A stretch of 48,782 nt of DNA from a virus: positions 64,001 to 112,782 of IMG/VR virus record IMGVR_UViG_3300025649_000002. One strand, written 5' to 3'. Of the stretch, positions 1-7,405 are shown piece after piece. The position numbers were made by a program, and so were the translations under genes. The notes under the pieces are model-generated. The model was given only the letters and a program-made list of their open reading frames with translations. It made no database searches and was not told the DNA's origin. Numbering within the stretch: the stretch's first letter is position 1; each line of letters opens with the position of its first letter.

Positions 1-3
1 ATT

Positions 4-585
4 ATGAAATTTAAAGTTGGACCTATGGCATACATATCTCGTATGGCATATGCAAAATCAGCACCCGGTTGGTGGGTGAAGTTTGTGCGAAGTGGAGTAT
101 ATCTTGCACAAAAGAAATTCAATGATTCTGAATTTGGTGGTGAGGCAAATTCATTAATCGTGGCCACAAAATGGAGAGATGGAACTCTCAAAGAACTTAT
201 TAAAAATACTGATTTCAGACCACTTTTTGCGGGTCATCGTAAACCTGCATTCTTAACAGCAAGGCGTGGGAGTATACCGGGAAGAGTCGGTATTATGAAA
301 TTGGATAATTATTGGTTCCGAACTACGACACAAACTGCCATTCATGCGTATGCATGGAAAGCGACATGGGTTCAATATGTTGTGGAACATGGCAAAGTTG
401 TTCGAAAACAAACTTATAGAACATTCTCAATTCATAAGTTTGGTGAACGTGATGCATTTTTTAAAGCACAGACTGCTAGAAAAAATGCGGAAAAATTTTT
501 AATGACTTCTGAACAGAGTCGTCTTCGAAACGAATACAAAAACAATGAAATTATGAAACGGGGTAGAGATAGTAAAAGGATATAA
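4..585 (+). CDS. Tandem AP2-like DNA-binding protein (possibly 5' partial)
   Basis: The 193-aa product has two AP2-like segments. Residues about 22-70 carry an aromatic strand followed by FNDSEFGGEANSL and a WRDG helix, the usual AP2 pattern of FSDSKYGG plus a helix with RD. Residues about 93-165 repeat the layout with YWFR and FSIHKFGERDAFFKAQTAR. AP2 domains in phages occur in homing endonucleases and small DNA-binding proteins. No HNH or GIY-YIG nuclease core is visible, so this is either a stand-alone binding protein or a nuclease-less remnant. The ATG lies 4 nt from the window edge, so the ribosome site and any upstream extension cannot be seen. The basic C-terminus (KRGRDSKRI) fits nucleic-acid binding. 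The domain call is inferred by pattern. Confidence 0.55.
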   Translation: MKFKVGPMAYISRMAYAKSAPGWWVKFVRSGVYLAQKKFNDSEFGGEANSLIVATKWRDGTLKELIKNTDFRPLFAGHRKPAFLTARRGSIPGRVGIMKLDNYWFRTTTQTAIHAYAWKATWVQYVVEHGKVVRKQTYRTFSIHKFGERDAFFKAQTARKNAEKFLMTSEQSRLRNEYKNNEIMKRGRDSKRI

Positions 586-630
586 AGTGAAGTGATTGAA
601 AACATTAATTTATTTTAGGAGGAATAAAAT

Positions 631-894
631 ATGTTAAATAAAATTTTAAAGTATTCTTGGTATCTTTCATTGATGTTATTTATGTATGGTATTTGGTTGT
701 GGGTTGATGTTTACTACTTTGACGGTGGTGGATTTTTTGAATGGTTGACTTTATGTCAAAGGCGGTTAGGGATGCAGTATATGTTATGGGGTTTTATTGT
801 GTCATTCATTATGACCGGGGTTTTCGTTGTTTTATCCAATAGGAAGAAAAAGAAAGAAAAAGAAGAAAATGTATTAGACGTCGATAAAAAATAA
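631..894 (+). CDS. Small two-helix membrane protein
   Basis: The 87-aa product has two hydrophobic segments, about residues 9-30 and 50-70, joined by a short loop, and ends in a lysine/glutamate-rich cytoplasmic-type tail. AGGAGG lies 9 nt before the ATG, so the start is secure. The family is not recognised. A small two-helix protein could be holin-like, but nothing beyond size and topology supports that. Its stop codon is followed within 10 nt by an RNA hairpin that resembles the one after the 355-aa secreted-protein gene. Confidence 0.6.
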   Translation: MLNKILKYSWYLSLMLFMYGIWLWVDVYYFDGGGFFEWLTLCQRRLGMQYMLWGFIVSFIMTGVFVVLSNRKKKKEKEENVLDVDKK

Positions 895-902
895 TGAATT
901 TA

Positions 903-939
903 TCAATCGGTTCATGTTTATATTTCATGGACCGATTGG
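903..939 (+). promoter_or_regulatory. Intergenic RNA hairpin A
   Basis: A 14-bp stem (903-916 with 926-939, two G-T wobbles) closes a TTTATATTT loop, and the loop-proximal end is CATG on both arms. It starts 8 nt after the stop of the preceding gene. No T-run follows, so it does not look like an intrinsic terminator. A related hairpin lies at 2613-2642. Roles in mRNA processing, stability or translation of the next gene are inference. Confidence 0.55.
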
Positions 940-986
940 ATAAGTTCATAATTAAAAACGATAACCTATTAGAGGAAGGTATGATA

Positions 987-1361
987 ATGACGACTACTAT
1001 AATTACTAAATTTACATCATATATAAATGAAACTGATTCAACAATTGTTATTGAAACACCAAAATTTAAATATACATTCTTCCATGTAAATAACAATGTT
1101 GGTTTAGTATGTAAGAAGTTGTATGAAGATGGACCTAATTGTCATGGATTGATATGGGTTAAATTGAAAACTATTGAATTTGGTCGAGAAGATTTTGAAA
1201 CTGGAGAAAAGAAAATTGTAACAGAAATACTAAAGGAAGGAGATTTGAAACCTCAGAAGATAGAAACTGTCATAGATAATCCTACAACCAGTATTGAAAA
1301 AAGTAGGAATAAAATAATAGATGACAAAAATTCATTTGAAAAAGGATGGAAGAAAATTTAG
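987..1361 (+). CDS. Hypothetical protein, 124 aa
   Basis: The start is placed at the ATG at 987 because AGAGGAAGG lies 7 nt before it. An in-frame ATG at 894 would force translation through hairpin A and has no ribosome site. The product starts with a run of threonines and isoleucines, has a likely beta-rich N-terminal half (TIVIETPKFKYTFF) and a charged C-terminal half. I do not recognise the family. Its end overlaps a short downstream gene that starts at 1321. Confidence 0.6.
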   Translation: MTTTIITKFTSYINETDSTIVIETPKFKYTFFHVNNNVGLVCKKLYEDGPNCHGLIWVKLKTIEFGREDFETGEKKIVTEILKEGDLKPQKIETVIDNPTTSIEKSRNKIIDDKNSFEKGWKKI

Positions 1362-1434
1362 CATATTCGTTAATGAAGATCCGGAAGATATATTAGATCC
1401 TGAAAAATATCTAAAAAGATTTATAAGTTTATAG
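1321..1434 (+). CDS. Small acidic protein, 37 aa
   Basis: This reading frame starts with ATG inside the end of the previous gene, in another frame, and encodes MTKIHLKKDGRKF followed by an acidic NEDPEDILDPEKY segment. Upstream AGGA lies about 13 nt from the ATG, which is long. The composition is protein-like and the overlap of 41 nt is within the range seen elsewhere in the window. No function is recognised, and it could be a chance frame. Confidence 0.4.
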   Translation: MTKIHLKKDGRKFSIFVNEDPEDILDPEKYLKRFISL

Positions 1435-1530
1435 ATTTATTTGAGTGTAGATTTATCTGAACGGTAAACGGTACGTTTTAGTAACTGAAATGAGATGAAC
1501 ATAAATAATAATTTTTAAGGGAGAACTATC

Positions 1531-2598
1531 ATGTTATTCAATAAAAAGAATTTAATTGCTATCGTAGTATGTGTATTAATTTATAACTTTTCATTTGCAG
1601 CAACAGAAGATTACATTGCAGATCCGTGTGATAGTATCGACGGTTGGGTACGTGTGAATCAGGTTGATAATTTCAATCCAATAGTAGAAGAAGAAGCAGT
1701 TGATAATGGTGATGTAATTGTTGTGGAATCACATGCATATACAGTAGTTGAACAGTCCAACTGGATAACCCGTTATCTGTACAAAGAATGGACATTCGAT
1801 GCAGATATGAACGCTGACGGTATGAAGTTGCAGTTCGACGCTGTATTTGAAAGAACCGGTGGAACTATTCATAACAGTCCATTTTTAATTATCAATCTTT
1901 ATAATGCTGAAGGTATCCGTACTGGTTGTAGAGTTATATTTTCAGAAGATACAATCGGTGATTGGCATCGTGATTATGTTGCGAATATGGAAGCAACCTA
2001 TCCTGGGAAGTATATCATAGTTCCTGATTCTGGTAGTTTTGAATATGATGTTGCGGCACTGATGGGTGTGAGTGATTTTCGTAGTATGAGAATTTATCTT
2101 GCAAATCGTGTTGGATATCAAGAAGGAACTAATACTCTTTCCATTGACAATATCATGATGTATAGAGAAGTTACAGAACGTGATGTTGAAGATGCTGAAG
2201 TCGAGTTGGAAAATTACGAATTACAGAATGATGGTTCTATACTCTTTCATGAAATGGAAAGCATGGAACTGTTTAGACTTGACGGTCCCCATTGTTATAA
2301 TGGCCCTGTATATGCAGTTGAAGCAGATGGCACTGAGACTCTGATAACTAAGCAGGTTAATAATTCTAAACACGGCAGAGAAGTTATCACTGGATCATAC
2401 ATATTGAAGTTTGAGGTAACCCATGGTAAGAATGCTTGGACGTTACTTTCAACTGATTCGTCAGTCTGTAATACGTATGATACAGACTATGGTATGATAT
2501 TTGAATTTCACACTGATGATTTTACGATTGTATTACTTCTTGCTCCTGAGTATGTGGAGAGAGAAGTTATAATTTCATGTGGTCAGGTTGTTAAATAA
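1531..2598 (+). CDS. Secreted beta-rich protein with signal peptide
   Basis: The 355-aa product begins with a classical signal peptide: KKN, a hydrophobic core at residues 8-20, then SFAAT with likely cleavage after Ala. The mature part starts with CDSIDGWVR and runs into beta-rich sequence (LQFDAVFERTGG, FLIINLYNAEG, SIDNIMMYREV) resembling jelly-roll, carbohydrate-binding-like modules. The second half (from about residue 225) is a separate unknown domain. GGGAGA precedes the ATG. Codon use is somewhat more GC-rich than in neighbouring small genes, and the gene has leaders on both sides. Phages rarely export proteins, so a cell-surface or extracellular role during infection is possible but unproven. 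Confidence 0.6.
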   Translation: MLFNKKNLIAIVVCVLIYNFSFAATEDYIADPCDSIDGWVRVNQVDNFNPIVEEEAVDNGDVIVVESHAYTVVEQSNWITRYLYKEWTFDADMNADGMKLQFDAVFERTGGTIHNSPFLIINLYNAEGIRTGCRVIFSEDTIGDWHRDYVANMEATYPGKYIIVPDSGSFEYDVAALMGVSDFRSMRIYLANRVGYQEGTNTLSIDNIMMYREVTERDVEDAEVELENYELQNDGSILFHEMESMELFRLDGPHCYNGPVYAVEADGTETLITKQVNNSKHGREVITGSYILKFEVTHGKNAWTLLSTDSSVCNTYDTDYGMIFEFHTDDFTIVLLLAPEYVEREVIISCGQVVK

Positions 2599-2612
2599 TT
2601 AATATACTCATC

Positions 2613-2642
2613 GATAGGTTCATGGTGGTGCATGGATCTATC
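2613..2642 (+). promoter_or_regulatory. Intergenic RNA hairpin B
   Basis: A 12-bp stem (2613-2624 with 2631-2642, two wobbles) closes a GTGGTG loop. It shares the GGTTCATG / CATGGAYC arms of hairpin A and also lies just after a stop codon. The loops and outer arms differ, with compensating changes on both sides, which suggests selection on structure. No T-run follows. An AT-rich TATAATA stretch occurs about 20 nt downstream, before the next gene. Confidence 0.55.
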
Positions 2643-2690
2643 TATTGGTCGTATTAATAAATCTATAATAATATTTTTAGGAGAAATAAT

Positions 2691-2918
2691 ATGGATTCCG
2701 TAACATATATGAAAAAAAATGGTAGTACATTTTTCGCTGGATGTTATTTCGATGATGGTTTTGATCCATATGCTCATGAAGGTATGATTGGTATTACGCC
2801 ACCATTACACAGTGATAGTGATACAACTTGCCGTAGTAATTCAAAAGTAACTATATTTGTAACAAGTGGTGATGAAGTTTCATACAATCCAGAAAAGGAT
2901 AATAGAGTATATAAATAA
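2691..2918 (+). CDS. Hypothetical protein, 75 aa
   Basis: AGGAG lies 9 nt before the ATG. The product has GCYFDDGFDPYAHEGMIG and a later VTIFVTSGDEVSYN strand. It has no transmembrane segment or recognised domain. It follows hairpin B and precedes three small closely spaced genes on the same strand. Confidence 0.6.
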   Translation: MDSVTYMKKNGSTFFAGCYFDDGFDPYAHEGMIGITPPLHSDSDTTCRSNSKVTIFVTSGDEVSYNPEKDNRVYK

Positions 2919-2939
2919 TATTTTGGGGAGAAAAAAGAA

Positions 2940-3095
2940 GTGGCAACTAAAAAAGAAAAAGCAATGAGGTTGAGAAATATTTTATTGGATATTATTAATA
3001 TAGATTTCAATGAGAAACATAAACCTCAAGAAGACAAAATCAAAAAAGATGCAATTGATATTGTTAAATTCTTAAATAAAACAATTTTAAGATAG
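2940..3095 (+). CDS. Small protein with GTG start, 51 aa
   Basis: GGGGAG lies 9 nt before a GTG start. The product begins VATKKEKAMRLRN and is lysine-rich with an amphipathic helical pattern throughout (LLDIINIDFNEKHK, DAIDIVKFLNKTIL). The next gene starts 12 nt after the stop with its own GGGAGA. Function unknown. Confidence 0.5.
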   Translation: MATKKEKAMRLRNILLDIINIDFNEKHKPQEDKIKKDAIDIVKFLNKTILR

Positions 3096-3107
3096 GGAGA
3101 ATGTATC

Positions 3108-3221
3108 ATGGCAAAAGATAAAAAAACCAATGAAGTAGATTGTCTTGAATTTTTAACCAGCAATCCGGATAAGTATCCTGAGTTATTTCCTGAAGTTTTT
3201 AAAGATAGTGAGAAGAAGTAA
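3108..3221 (+). CDS. Small protein, 37 aa
   Basis: GGGAGA precedes the ATG by about 10 nt. The product includes CLEFLTSNPDKYPELFPEVF, a short helical motif typical of small phage proteins, and ends in KDSEKK. The next gene starts 25 nt after the stop. Function unknown. Confidence 0.5.
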   Translation: MAKDKKTNEVDCLEFLTSNPDKYPELFPEVFKDSEKK

Positions 3222-3246
3222 TCGCCAAATATATGTAGGAGAATAT

Positions 3247-3444
3247 ATGAGTAATAATTGGCATAAGAATCGTCGTCTGGCCAGAGGTACACAAGACTAT
3301 TTCTTAGATCGTATGGATGAAACCATTAATGATGATGATATCATAGATATTCATCTGAAACGGGCAGCACGAGATAGTAAGGAATTTAAGGAGAGGAGAA
3401 AGAAGAGTAGGGAAAGAAAGGTTAAACGAATTAGGAACCCGTGA
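3247..3444 (+). CDS. Small highly charged basic protein, 65 aa
   Basis: The start is the ATG at 3247, preceded by TAGGAGA. The product opens MSNNWHKNRRLARG, has an acidic centre (DETINDDDIIDIH) and an arginine/lysine-rich tail. The stop codon lies in the loop of the terminator at 3433-3460. This is the last + strand gene. A nucleic-acid-binding role is only suggested by charge. Confidence 0.55.
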   Translation: MSNNWHKNRRLARGTQDYFLDRMDETINDDDIIDIHLKRAARDSKEFKERRKKSRERKVKRIRNP

Positions 3445-3460
3445 GGGTTTCTTTTTTTTT
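3433..3460 (+). terminator. Rho-independent terminator at convergent junction
   Basis: An 8-bp stem (AGGAACCC / GGGTTTCT, one wobble) with a GTGA loop is followed by nine T residues. It ends the + strand operon, between it and the convergent - strand gene at 3463. Confidence 0.85.
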
Positions 3461-3462
3461 GC

Positions 3463-4752
3463 CTATTTTTCTTGATTAGATCTAAACATTGTTAATGTCG
3501 CATTGCAATTCCATTGTTCCGAACCTCCTTTGAACCATTGTATATCAGATGTCTGTAAAATAAATTTTCCTTGATATCCTAAATAACTTTCTGACATTGG
3601 TTCTAATTGAATCGGACTTCCTATTTTAATCAGATTTTCAATATCTACATTTCGTATAATAGTCAATTTAACTGATGTTGTATTTTGAATCTGTTTTGCC
3701 ATTCTTGATGATAATGCATATGTATTTCGTGCAAGACCTTTAAGACCTGTACAAACATCTGGTGTTACTCCAACCATATCTTCATTAAATTTCATTGAAT
3801 CATTATCATCATAAACTCCCAAGTTTTCCATTACATCATCCAAATTGTTTTCAATATTAAAAAATAAAAGATCATCAGGATGTATAATTTGTTTCTTTTT
3901 ATGAGTTGCATTTATAACATTTGAATTTGCATGATGTAAAGTCATCAATGGAGAATCCGTATAATAATAATGTGGTTTTTGGTCACATTTTTCTATTATT
4001 GATTCAACCTCTCCCGCAGGGGCACCTGCTGGTAAATGCCAAATCTTTGCAACAGGTTTAGTTTTAATTCGTTTGCTTAGATCCCACATTTGAAGTACTG
4101 ACTCTTTCTTTTTATTATCCCATATACAATATCTATGTAGAGGACCTTCAAATAAACCATATGTTTCATTAAAGAAATCGATTGTTTTGATGACAGACAT
4201 AGTGGGAATTATACATTGATTGATTTCTTCTTCATTTTTACCTTTTTTATCAAATTCAATTTCACCATTCACTTTATCTAATAACGCTTCTAATAGTGCA
4301 TCAAAAGGTCCGACTGATGCACGTTCTTCAAATATGTAATTTATCAATGTAGACATCATATTGTAACAAGGAAGAATAATTGCTGATAATGATATTCCAC
4401 CCAGATCTTTATCTTCACTAGTAGTACCACCCATTGTTTTAGGAACTAAAGAAAGATTTGATTGTAGATATAATAATTCTAAGTTCAAAAATTCAACAGA
4501 ATTACCATCTTCTTTATCAAGAGATACTGTAAATTTTAGAGTATTCTCACCATACATATTACGTGAGATAATTTCTGTTGCATCTGCTTTGAATAAAAAT
4601 ATGAAGGTTGGATAAATTGAACCCATTGTATTGACAAAACGAATTGAATCAAGATATATAGATAAATCATCTGTTCCATCTTCTGGATTTTCAACACCTA
4701 CTTTCAAAGAAAAACTATAATTTCTACCTTTAGTAAATTTTGGGTCTGCCAT
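3463..4752 (-). CDS. Putative baseplate hub / virion structural protein
   Basis: The start at 4752 is chosen because AAAGGAT lies 7 nt before it; an in-frame ATG at 4803 has no good ribosome site and would overlap the upstream gene. The 429-aa product is beta-rich and opens with a domain (SFSLKVGVENP, LDSIRFVNTMGSIYPTFIF, NTLKFTVSL) whose layout recalls T4 gp27/late-gene-D baseplate hub proteins. The C-terminal part has VKLTIIRNVDIENLIKIGSP and a final IQWFKGGSEQW strand with NATLTMFRSN, like the ring-forming beta-barrel ends of such hubs. It is the last gene of the - strand array. The assignment is inference from fold pattern, not from a catalytic motif. Confidence 0.4.
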   Translation of the reverse strand: MADPKFTKGRNYSFSLKVGVENPEDGTDDLSIYLDSIRFVNTMGSIYPTFIFLFKADATEIISRNMYGENTLKFTVSLDKEDGNSVEFLNLELLYLQSNLSLVPKTMGGTTSEDKDLGGISLSAIILPCYNMMSTLINYIFEERASVGPFDALLEALLDKVNGEIEFDKKGKNEEEINQCIIPTMSVIKTIDFFNETYGLFEGPLHRYCIWDNKKKESVLQMWDLSKRIKTKPVAKIWHLPAGAPAGEVESIIEKCDQKPHYYYTDSPLMTLHHANSNVINATHKKKQIIHPDDLLFFNIENNLDDVMENLGVYDDNDSMKFNEDMVGVTPDVCTGLKGLARNTYALSSRMAKQIQNTTSVKLTIIRNVDIENLIKIGSPIQLEPMSESYLGYQGKFILQTSDIQWFKGGSEQWNCNATLTMFRSNQEK

Positions 4753-4783
4753 AGGTCTATCCTTTTGTTTAGAAAAAAAAGCT

Positions 4784-4966
4784 CTAGGAGCCTTTCTTTT
4801 CATACTTTATACAATACGCTTCATCGTCAAATAAATCTCGGGGTGAAATGATAAACATTATTTCTATCATTCTAATCCCTTTAATAAATCGATTGCATGT
4901 TTTATGTCTAGGACAATCATCATCATCACAAAGACACATTGGGGAGTGATTTTTTTTCTCTATCAT
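4784..4966 (-). CDS. Cysteine-rich small protein, 60 aa
   Basis: GAGGAGA lies 3-6 nt before the ATG. Residues 11-25 hold a compact metal-site pattern, MCLCDDDDCPRHKTCNRF (C-x-C-x4-C-x5-C), common in short phage proteins. A later SPRDLFDDEAYC segment recalls TPRDLLWIIDDC in the protein at 17178-17378. It overlaps the end of the upstream gene by 41 nt in another frame. Zinc binding is likely; function unknown. Confidence 0.5.
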   Translation of the reverse strand: MIEKKNHSPMCLCDDDDCPRHKTCNRFIKGIRMIEIMFIISPRDLFDDEAYCIKYEKKGS

Positions 4967-5243
4967 TCTTCTCCTCTAACCAATCCTTTAAATCTTCCCG
5001 ACTTGCTTCTTCGAATCTTAACAGTTGTTTTTCATAATCTTTATATGGATTAGATCTAGCATTACCTGTCTTTCTATAATGACCTAATAGACTAGGAATA
5101 TCATCATCATGGTCGATCCACCAATCATCATTATAAAATCTGCTACCTCTTGAAGTTTCGGGGCTAGATGGATTAAAATTATGAAAATGTTTAAACCGTC
5201 TTAATGCATATTTCTTGGCACGTTGTAAAGTTTGCCAACTCAT
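4926..5243 (-). CDS. Hypothetical protein, 105 aa
   Basis: AAGGTG lies about 9 nt before the ATG. The N-terminus is basic (RAKKYALRRFKHFHNF), the centre is acidic and aromatic (NDDWWIDHDDDIPSLLGHYRKTG), and the C-terminus is a charged helix. No family recognised. It starts 4 nt after the stop of the zinc-ribbon gene upstream. Confidence 0.55.
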   Translation of the reverse strand: MSWQTLQRAKKYALRRFKHFHNFNPSSPETSRGSRFYNDDWWIDHDDDIPSLLGHYRKTGNARSNPYKDYEKQLLRFEEASREDLKDWLEEKNDREKKSLPNVSL

Positions 5244-5246
5244 GAT

Positions 5247-5483
5247 TTACACCTTATAATTCATAATTGTATTTCTTATTTGACCAACAACCTTGTTTAT
5301 AGTTGTTTCATCGGCATCCCGAAATTTATCCATGAAAGATTTTTGAATGGTTTCAAATGAATCAAATAACTTTGTACCCATCTCTGCTTTCATTTCAGAT
5401 TTTCTATTTTGTTCCTTTGCAACCGGACATTTTCCTGGAGCAGTTGGAGGGTGATCAAAACCGCATTCTGGACATTGTGACAT
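5247..5483 (-). CDS. Small zinc-ribbon protein, 78 aa
   Basis: AAAGGAGA precedes the ATG. The N-terminus reads MSQCPECGFDHPPTAPGKCP, a Cys knuckle (C4, C7, then C19) consistent with a partial zinc ribbon. The rest is helical and charged (FETIQKSFMDKFRDADETTINKVVGQI). Related phage proteins are usually unannotated. Confidence 0.55.
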   Translation of the reverse strand: MSQCPECGFDHPPTAPGKCPVAKEQNRKSEMKAEMGTKLFDSFETIQKSFMDKFRDADETTINKVVGQIRNTIMNYKV

Positions 5484-5510
5484 AACAGTATCTCCTTTTT
5501 ATATTTGTTC

Positions 5511-6434
5511 TTACTTCTGTAATAACTTGATTAATAACTCTCTATTTAAAACTTCTCTAAAGTCATCATTTAAATTACAATCTTCAACAAAATGATTTTT
5601 AAGATATTGAGGATAAACATCTACGAGGGTTTTTGCACATACATCCCCTTTCGATGCAAAAGTCAGGGATGGTAAAAATCCACCCTTATTTATTTCATTC
5701 TTTCGAGCCTTCGTCATTGGGAAACGTTTATTACCTCTCTGTACACTCTTTGATGTTAACTCAGTAAATATTCTATTCAATATTGGAACTATCATTTGTG
5801 TATATTTTGATTTCTTTCCAAATTTTTCAATATGAATCAATCTTAAAATTTCTGTTTCATTCAAATTCCAATCAGGATTTAAAAATGAAGTATCAGTAGG
5901 TCCATCAATAATAGGATGAAATTTATAACACTTCATTATTTGTCTGAATGGTAAAAGTTTTTCATCTACTCTATCCACATAATTCATGAATTCACGACCA
6001 GCATCCGTTAATGCTAATCCTACAATTAATCCAAACTTCATTGAAGTCATTGGTATACCATACTGTCTAATATAAAATGATTTCTCATCATCCAAATCCA
6101 TTATATGTCGAGTTCCTGTATATCGAAATCTTTGCATCATTTTTTTAAACATCATTGTTATCTTAGGGGCAGTATCCATATTTCTATAAAAATGACCCTT
6201 GATACATTTAGCAGCATAGTTTGAAAATGTAACAGATATATTATCACTATCATCAATCTTACACAATCGTTTCAAACAATTTGCAAAGTTAGTCACAAAT
6301 ATATGAGACGTTGAAAGAACAGCATAACAATCTGGTCTATCAGTTTTCCAACTTTTATCTCCCATCATTGCAAAGTATTCATCTATCTGATACTTACATT
6401 TTTCTCCCGTCATTAGTTCCTCCGTAAATCTCAT
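5511..6434 (-). CDS. Hypothetical protein, 307 aa
   Basis: AGAGGAGA precedes the ATG by 5-6 nt. The product is mostly alpha-helical and basic, with no membrane segment and no motif I recognise. Visible segments include DSDNISVTFSNYAAKC, a GLALTDAGREFMNYVD helix and a positively charged stretch KSVQRGNKRFPMTKARKN near residue 235. It lies 2 nt from the preceding gene, so the two are co-translated. Confidence 0.6.
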   Translation of the reverse strand: MRFTEELMTGEKCKYQIDEYFAMMGDKSWKTDRPDCYAVLSTSHIFVTNFANCLKRLCKIDDSDNISVTFSNYAAKCIKGHFYRNMDTAPKITMMFKKMMQRFRYTGTRHIMDLDDEKSFYIRQYGIPMTSMKFGLIVGLALTDAGREFMNYVDRVDEKLLPFRQIMKCYKFHPIIDGPTDTSFLNPDWNLNETEILRLIHIEKFGKKSKYTQMIVPILNRIFTELTSKSVQRGNKRFPMTKARKNEINKGGFLPSLTFASKGDVCAKTLVDVYPQYLKNHFVEDCNLNDDFREVLNRELLIKLLQK

Positions 6435-6436
6435 AA

Positions 6437-7204
6437 TTATCTCCTCTGTAAAATGTATAGAAGGTATTCCCTTAACAGTATGTCCAATCTTTCTCCACTT
6501 ATATTTTTAGGTCTTCTTCCTGTATTCAATTGATTTATATAACCTTCAATAATCTTATGATGCATTCCATGAGCACAAACAATTCCTAATAATTCTTCAT
6601 TGTCTTCATAGAATTCATAAAGATATACCAATGATAAAATCCTCATCATATCTTTGACAAGAACTCGTTCATTATCACTATCATCATAATCAAAGTTAGT
6701 TTCATTTTCATAATACAATAGAAAATCGCCTATATAATATACAGATTCAATTATGAATGTTTCAACTGCCATACCCATCTCAGTCTTCTTTACCTTTGAA
6801 TCGTTCATTAATGAAAATATACAATCTATCATTGAATATGATTGATTTGTAAAAGACATTAAATTATTAAAATTGACTCTACAATTTGATCCATCTCTTG
6901 ACATTTTACAGAATAATTTTGAATTTCTATCTTTAATTCTTCTGGGCACTTTTAATTGATTATCAGATCTAAAACTCAATTCATTTATACAAATTTGTTT
7001 CAATTGTTTATCTTTTATTATTATGTCAATGCTTTCATGTTTCTTAAAACATTTAGATAATATTTCATTCATGTTTTCAATTAAGGTTCTGTTAGATGCA
7101 ATACTACTATTTTTTACATCATCACCTTTCAATATAGATTTTTTATTTGTAATCTCAATACAGAACATATTTGTTTTCTCCTCCCTCTTCTTCTTCCTAC
7201 TCAT
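6437..7204 (-). CDS. Hypothetical protein, 255 aa
   Basis: The start codon overlaps the stop of a 47-aa upstream gene (ATGA). An in-frame ATG at 7168 has a stronger ribosome site (GGGAGGAG), so the first 12 residues (SRKKKREEK) may not be translated. The product is helical; segments include CFKKHESIDIIIKDKQL, RIKDRNSKLFCKMSRDGSN and a long C-terminal helical region ending LREYLLYILQRR. Adjacent to the 307-aa gene and perhaps functionally paired with it. No family recognised. Confidence 0.6.
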   Translation of the reverse strand: MSRKKKREEKTNMFCIEITNKKSILKGDDVKNSSIASNRTLIENMNEILSKCFKKHESIDIIIKDKQLKQICINELSFRSDNQLKVPRRIKDRNSKLFCKMSRDGSNCRVNFNNLMSFTNQSYSMIDCIFSLMNDSKVKKTEMGMAVETFIIESVYYIGDFLLYYENETNFDYDDSDNERVLVKDMMRILSLVYLYEFYEDNEELLGIVCAHGMHHKIIEGYINQLNTGRRPKNISGERLDILLREYLLYILQRR

Positions 7205-7344
7205 TTCAAAAGTCCTTCGATTACAAAACTAGTTTCTAATAGTTCTTTAAAGTCTCCACTTAACATTTTATCATCTGTATAAATGAATGCTTTTTTAATA
7301 TTTTTATGTTTGAGTACTTTTATACTAATCTTAGGTATTGGCAT
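7201..7344 (-). CDS. Small protein, 47 aa
   Basis: GGAGATTATA lies directly before the ATG. The product (MPIPKISIKVLKHKNIKKAF...) is a short beta/alpha peptide ending FVIEGLLK. Its stop TGA overlaps the next gene's ATG, indicating translational coupling. Function unknown. Confidence 0.6.
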   Translation of the reverse strand: MPIPKISIKVLKHKNIKKAFIYTDDKMLSGDFKELLETSFVIEGLLK

Positions 7345-7360
7345 TATAATCTCCTTTGTT

Positions 7361-7398
7361 ACAAAATGGTTCCCGTAAGATTGCTCCTACGGGAACCA
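7361..7398 (-). terminator. Hairpin terminator after the 298-aa gene
   Basis: A perfect 10-bp stem GGTTCCCGTA / TACGGGAACC (7368-7377 with 7388-7397), extended by one T-A pair, closes a 10-nt loop and is followed on the - strand by ATTTTGT. The T-run is short, so termination may be partial. It lies 8 nt after the stop of the 298-aa gene. Confidence 0.65.
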
Positions 7399-7405
7399 AT
7401 TTTTG

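Noticed and set aside
894-986. N-terminal 31-codon extension of the 124-aa gene
   Set aside because: Runs through hairpin A, has no ribosome site, and a proper one lies before the ATG at 987.
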